From contig WRGV01000020.1 in assembly GCA_009787035.1 (NCBI GenBank), positions 5,826 to 11,356 of the forward strand: a DNA stretch of 5,531 nucleotides, in the 5' to 3' direction. Below the pieces are notes generated by a model. That model did no database searches, had not been told where the DNA came from, and saw only the letters and a program-made list of their open reading frames with translations. This DNA is from Propionibacteriaceae bacterium (GTDB lineage: Bacteria; Actinomycetota; Actinomycetes; Propionibacteriales; Propionibacteriaceae). Shown in pieces: positions 4,766 through 5,531 of this stretch. The stretch's first letter is position 1; each line of letters opens with the position of its first letter. The position numbers were made by a program, and so were the translations under genes.

Positions 4766-5531
4766 TCATTGGCGCAGGGGTGGCAGCCGATGGGTGCCGG
4801 TCTGGTTGACCAGGGCGCGTTGGCCGGCCGCGGTGGTCCACACGTGGGCTCCCCGGTAGGCGACGTCCAGGCGGAATCCGGCGTGGGTCTTCGCGCGGTG
4901 CCAGCCGCGGGGTTCGGGGATGAGGTTGGACGGGCGCGTCTGGCCTTTCCCGCCGCGCATCCATTCTTGGATGTGGTCCTTGTCTTGGTGGCGTGACTCC
5001 TGGGAGCCCCAGGGCACCTGGACGTACGGGTGCGACATGAGGACGTGTTCGGCGATCCGGTCGGGGATCTCGTACGGGTCGACCGTGATGTCCTGGGCCA
5101 GGTTCAGCACCTGGGTGACGCGGACTGTCGAGCCGGCGGTCAGATTGTGCAGCTGGTCGAGCAGGACCGGGCCGATGCCTTCGACGCGGGCGACCTCGTC
5201 CGGGTTGGTGATGCTGTCCTGGTAGACGTGCACGTACAGCTGCGTGCGCGGGGCGAGCGACTTGGCGACCACATCGGCGGCGGCGAGCAGCTTCTGCGCT
5301 TCCGTTTCTGTCGTGGGTGCGCCGTCCCAGCCGGTGTGGATACCGAGGATCTGGACCACTTTGCCCGGATTGGCGAGCATGCCCAGCGCGGTGGCCCGGC
5401 GCCGGTCCAGGCCCGCGGTGTCGCCGTTGAGTGCCAGTTTCCCACAGAGGAGCCGCACCGTGTCCTCCACCAGCAGGGCGTCCCTGGTGTCGAGGCGGGC
5501 CAGCAGCCACGATGTTTGCTCATCGGCGGGG
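4766..5531 (-). CDS. DUF222 / HNH endonuclease-like ('13E12 repeat' type) protein, C-terminal 254 residues (5' end outside window)
   Basis: The frame is open to the right edge, so the N-terminus is missing; a GTG at 5470 lies within the conserved DUF222 helix and is unlikely to be the start. Counting from the edge, residues 14-30 (DTRDALLVEDTVRLLCG) and 41-54 (LDRRRATALGMLAN) are typical of the DUF222 C-terminus. An HNH-like module follows: VPWGSQESRHQDKDH (172-186), GGKGQT (193-198), SNLIP (201-205) and GWHRAKTH (209-216), closing with VWTT (230-233) and GTHRLP (245-250). The presumed H-N-H residues are His186, Asn202 and His211. The usual Cys zinc pairs are absent and the common HH of the last motif reads WH, so nuclease activity is uncertain. 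Such proteins are multicopy in actinobacterial genomes and, as REP13E12 in Mycobacterium tuberculosis, are linked to phage integration sites. Cellular role is unknown. It may be transcribed together with cutC. Confidence 0.85.
   Translation of the reverse strand, partial: PADEQTSWLLARLDTRDALLVEDTVRLLCGKLALNGDTAGLDRRRATALGMLANPGKVVQILGIHTGWDGAPTTETEAQKLLAAADVVAKSLAPRTQLYVHVYQDSITNPDEVARVEGIGPVLLDQLHNLTAGSTVRVTQVLNLAQDITVDPYEIPDRIAEHVLMSHPYVQVPWGSQESRHQDKDHIQEWMRGGKGQTRPSNLIPEPRGWHRAKTHAGFRLDVAYRGAHVWTTAAGQRALVNQTGTHRLPPLRQ

Noticed and set aside
4742..4774. Direct repeat CATTGGCG at 4742-4749 and 4767-4774.
   Set aside because: Only 8 bp, one copy lies inside the end of the HNH gene, and no element boundaries or further copies are visible; chance is the simplest explanation.
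1..5531. Possible novel defence system or mobile element suggested by the HNH protein and repeats.
   Set aside because: The remaining genes are metabolic or surface functions, the HNH protein belongs to a common actinobacterial family, and no transposase, integrase, CRISPR repeats or terminal repeats were found.

Overview
The window is GC-rich throughout, with strongly G/C-biased third codon positions. It carries a DUF222/HNH ('13E12'-type) protein, a family expanded in Actinomycetota. Together these point to a high-GC actinobacterium; genus cannot be set from this sequence. All family assignments come from reading motifs and from memory of the families, not from a database search.

Layout, left to right. 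(1) Positions 1-1467, plus strand: the 3' end of a large secreted or surface protein built from tandem Ig-like modules. It ends in an aromatic, hydrophobic tail with no sortase motif. The gene enters from the left edge. (2) Positions 1468-1588: a compact control region. It holds a strong rho-independent terminator (stem 1487-1527, T-rich tract to 1532), a candidate extended -10 promoter (1550-1558), and a nested inverted repeat (1557-1587) that encloses the ribosome binding site of the next gene. (3) Positions 1589-3961, plus strand: a two-gene operon with an 18-nt gap. It encodes a PuuE-like member of the polysaccharide deacetylase superfamily (cofactor-independent allantoinase or cyclic-amide hydrolase type) and a 12-TM amino-acid permease of the APC superfamily. 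(4) Positions 3958-4719, minus strand: a CutC-family protein, convergent with the permease; the two stop codons share one CTAG tetranucleotide. (5) Positions 4766-5531, minus strand: the C-terminal part of a DUF222/HNH-endonuclease-like protein that runs off the right edge. It lies 46 nt upstream of cutC and could be read through into it.

The hydrolase and permease most likely work together: the permease imports a small nitrogenous compound and the cytoplasmic hydrolase opens a cyclic amide or ureide. The substrate is not determined by the sequence; no other purine or ureide gene is visible here. The adhesin-like gene, cutC and the HNH gene appear to be functionally unrelated neighbours. No RNA genes, CRISPR arrays, insertion sequences or attachment sites were seen.
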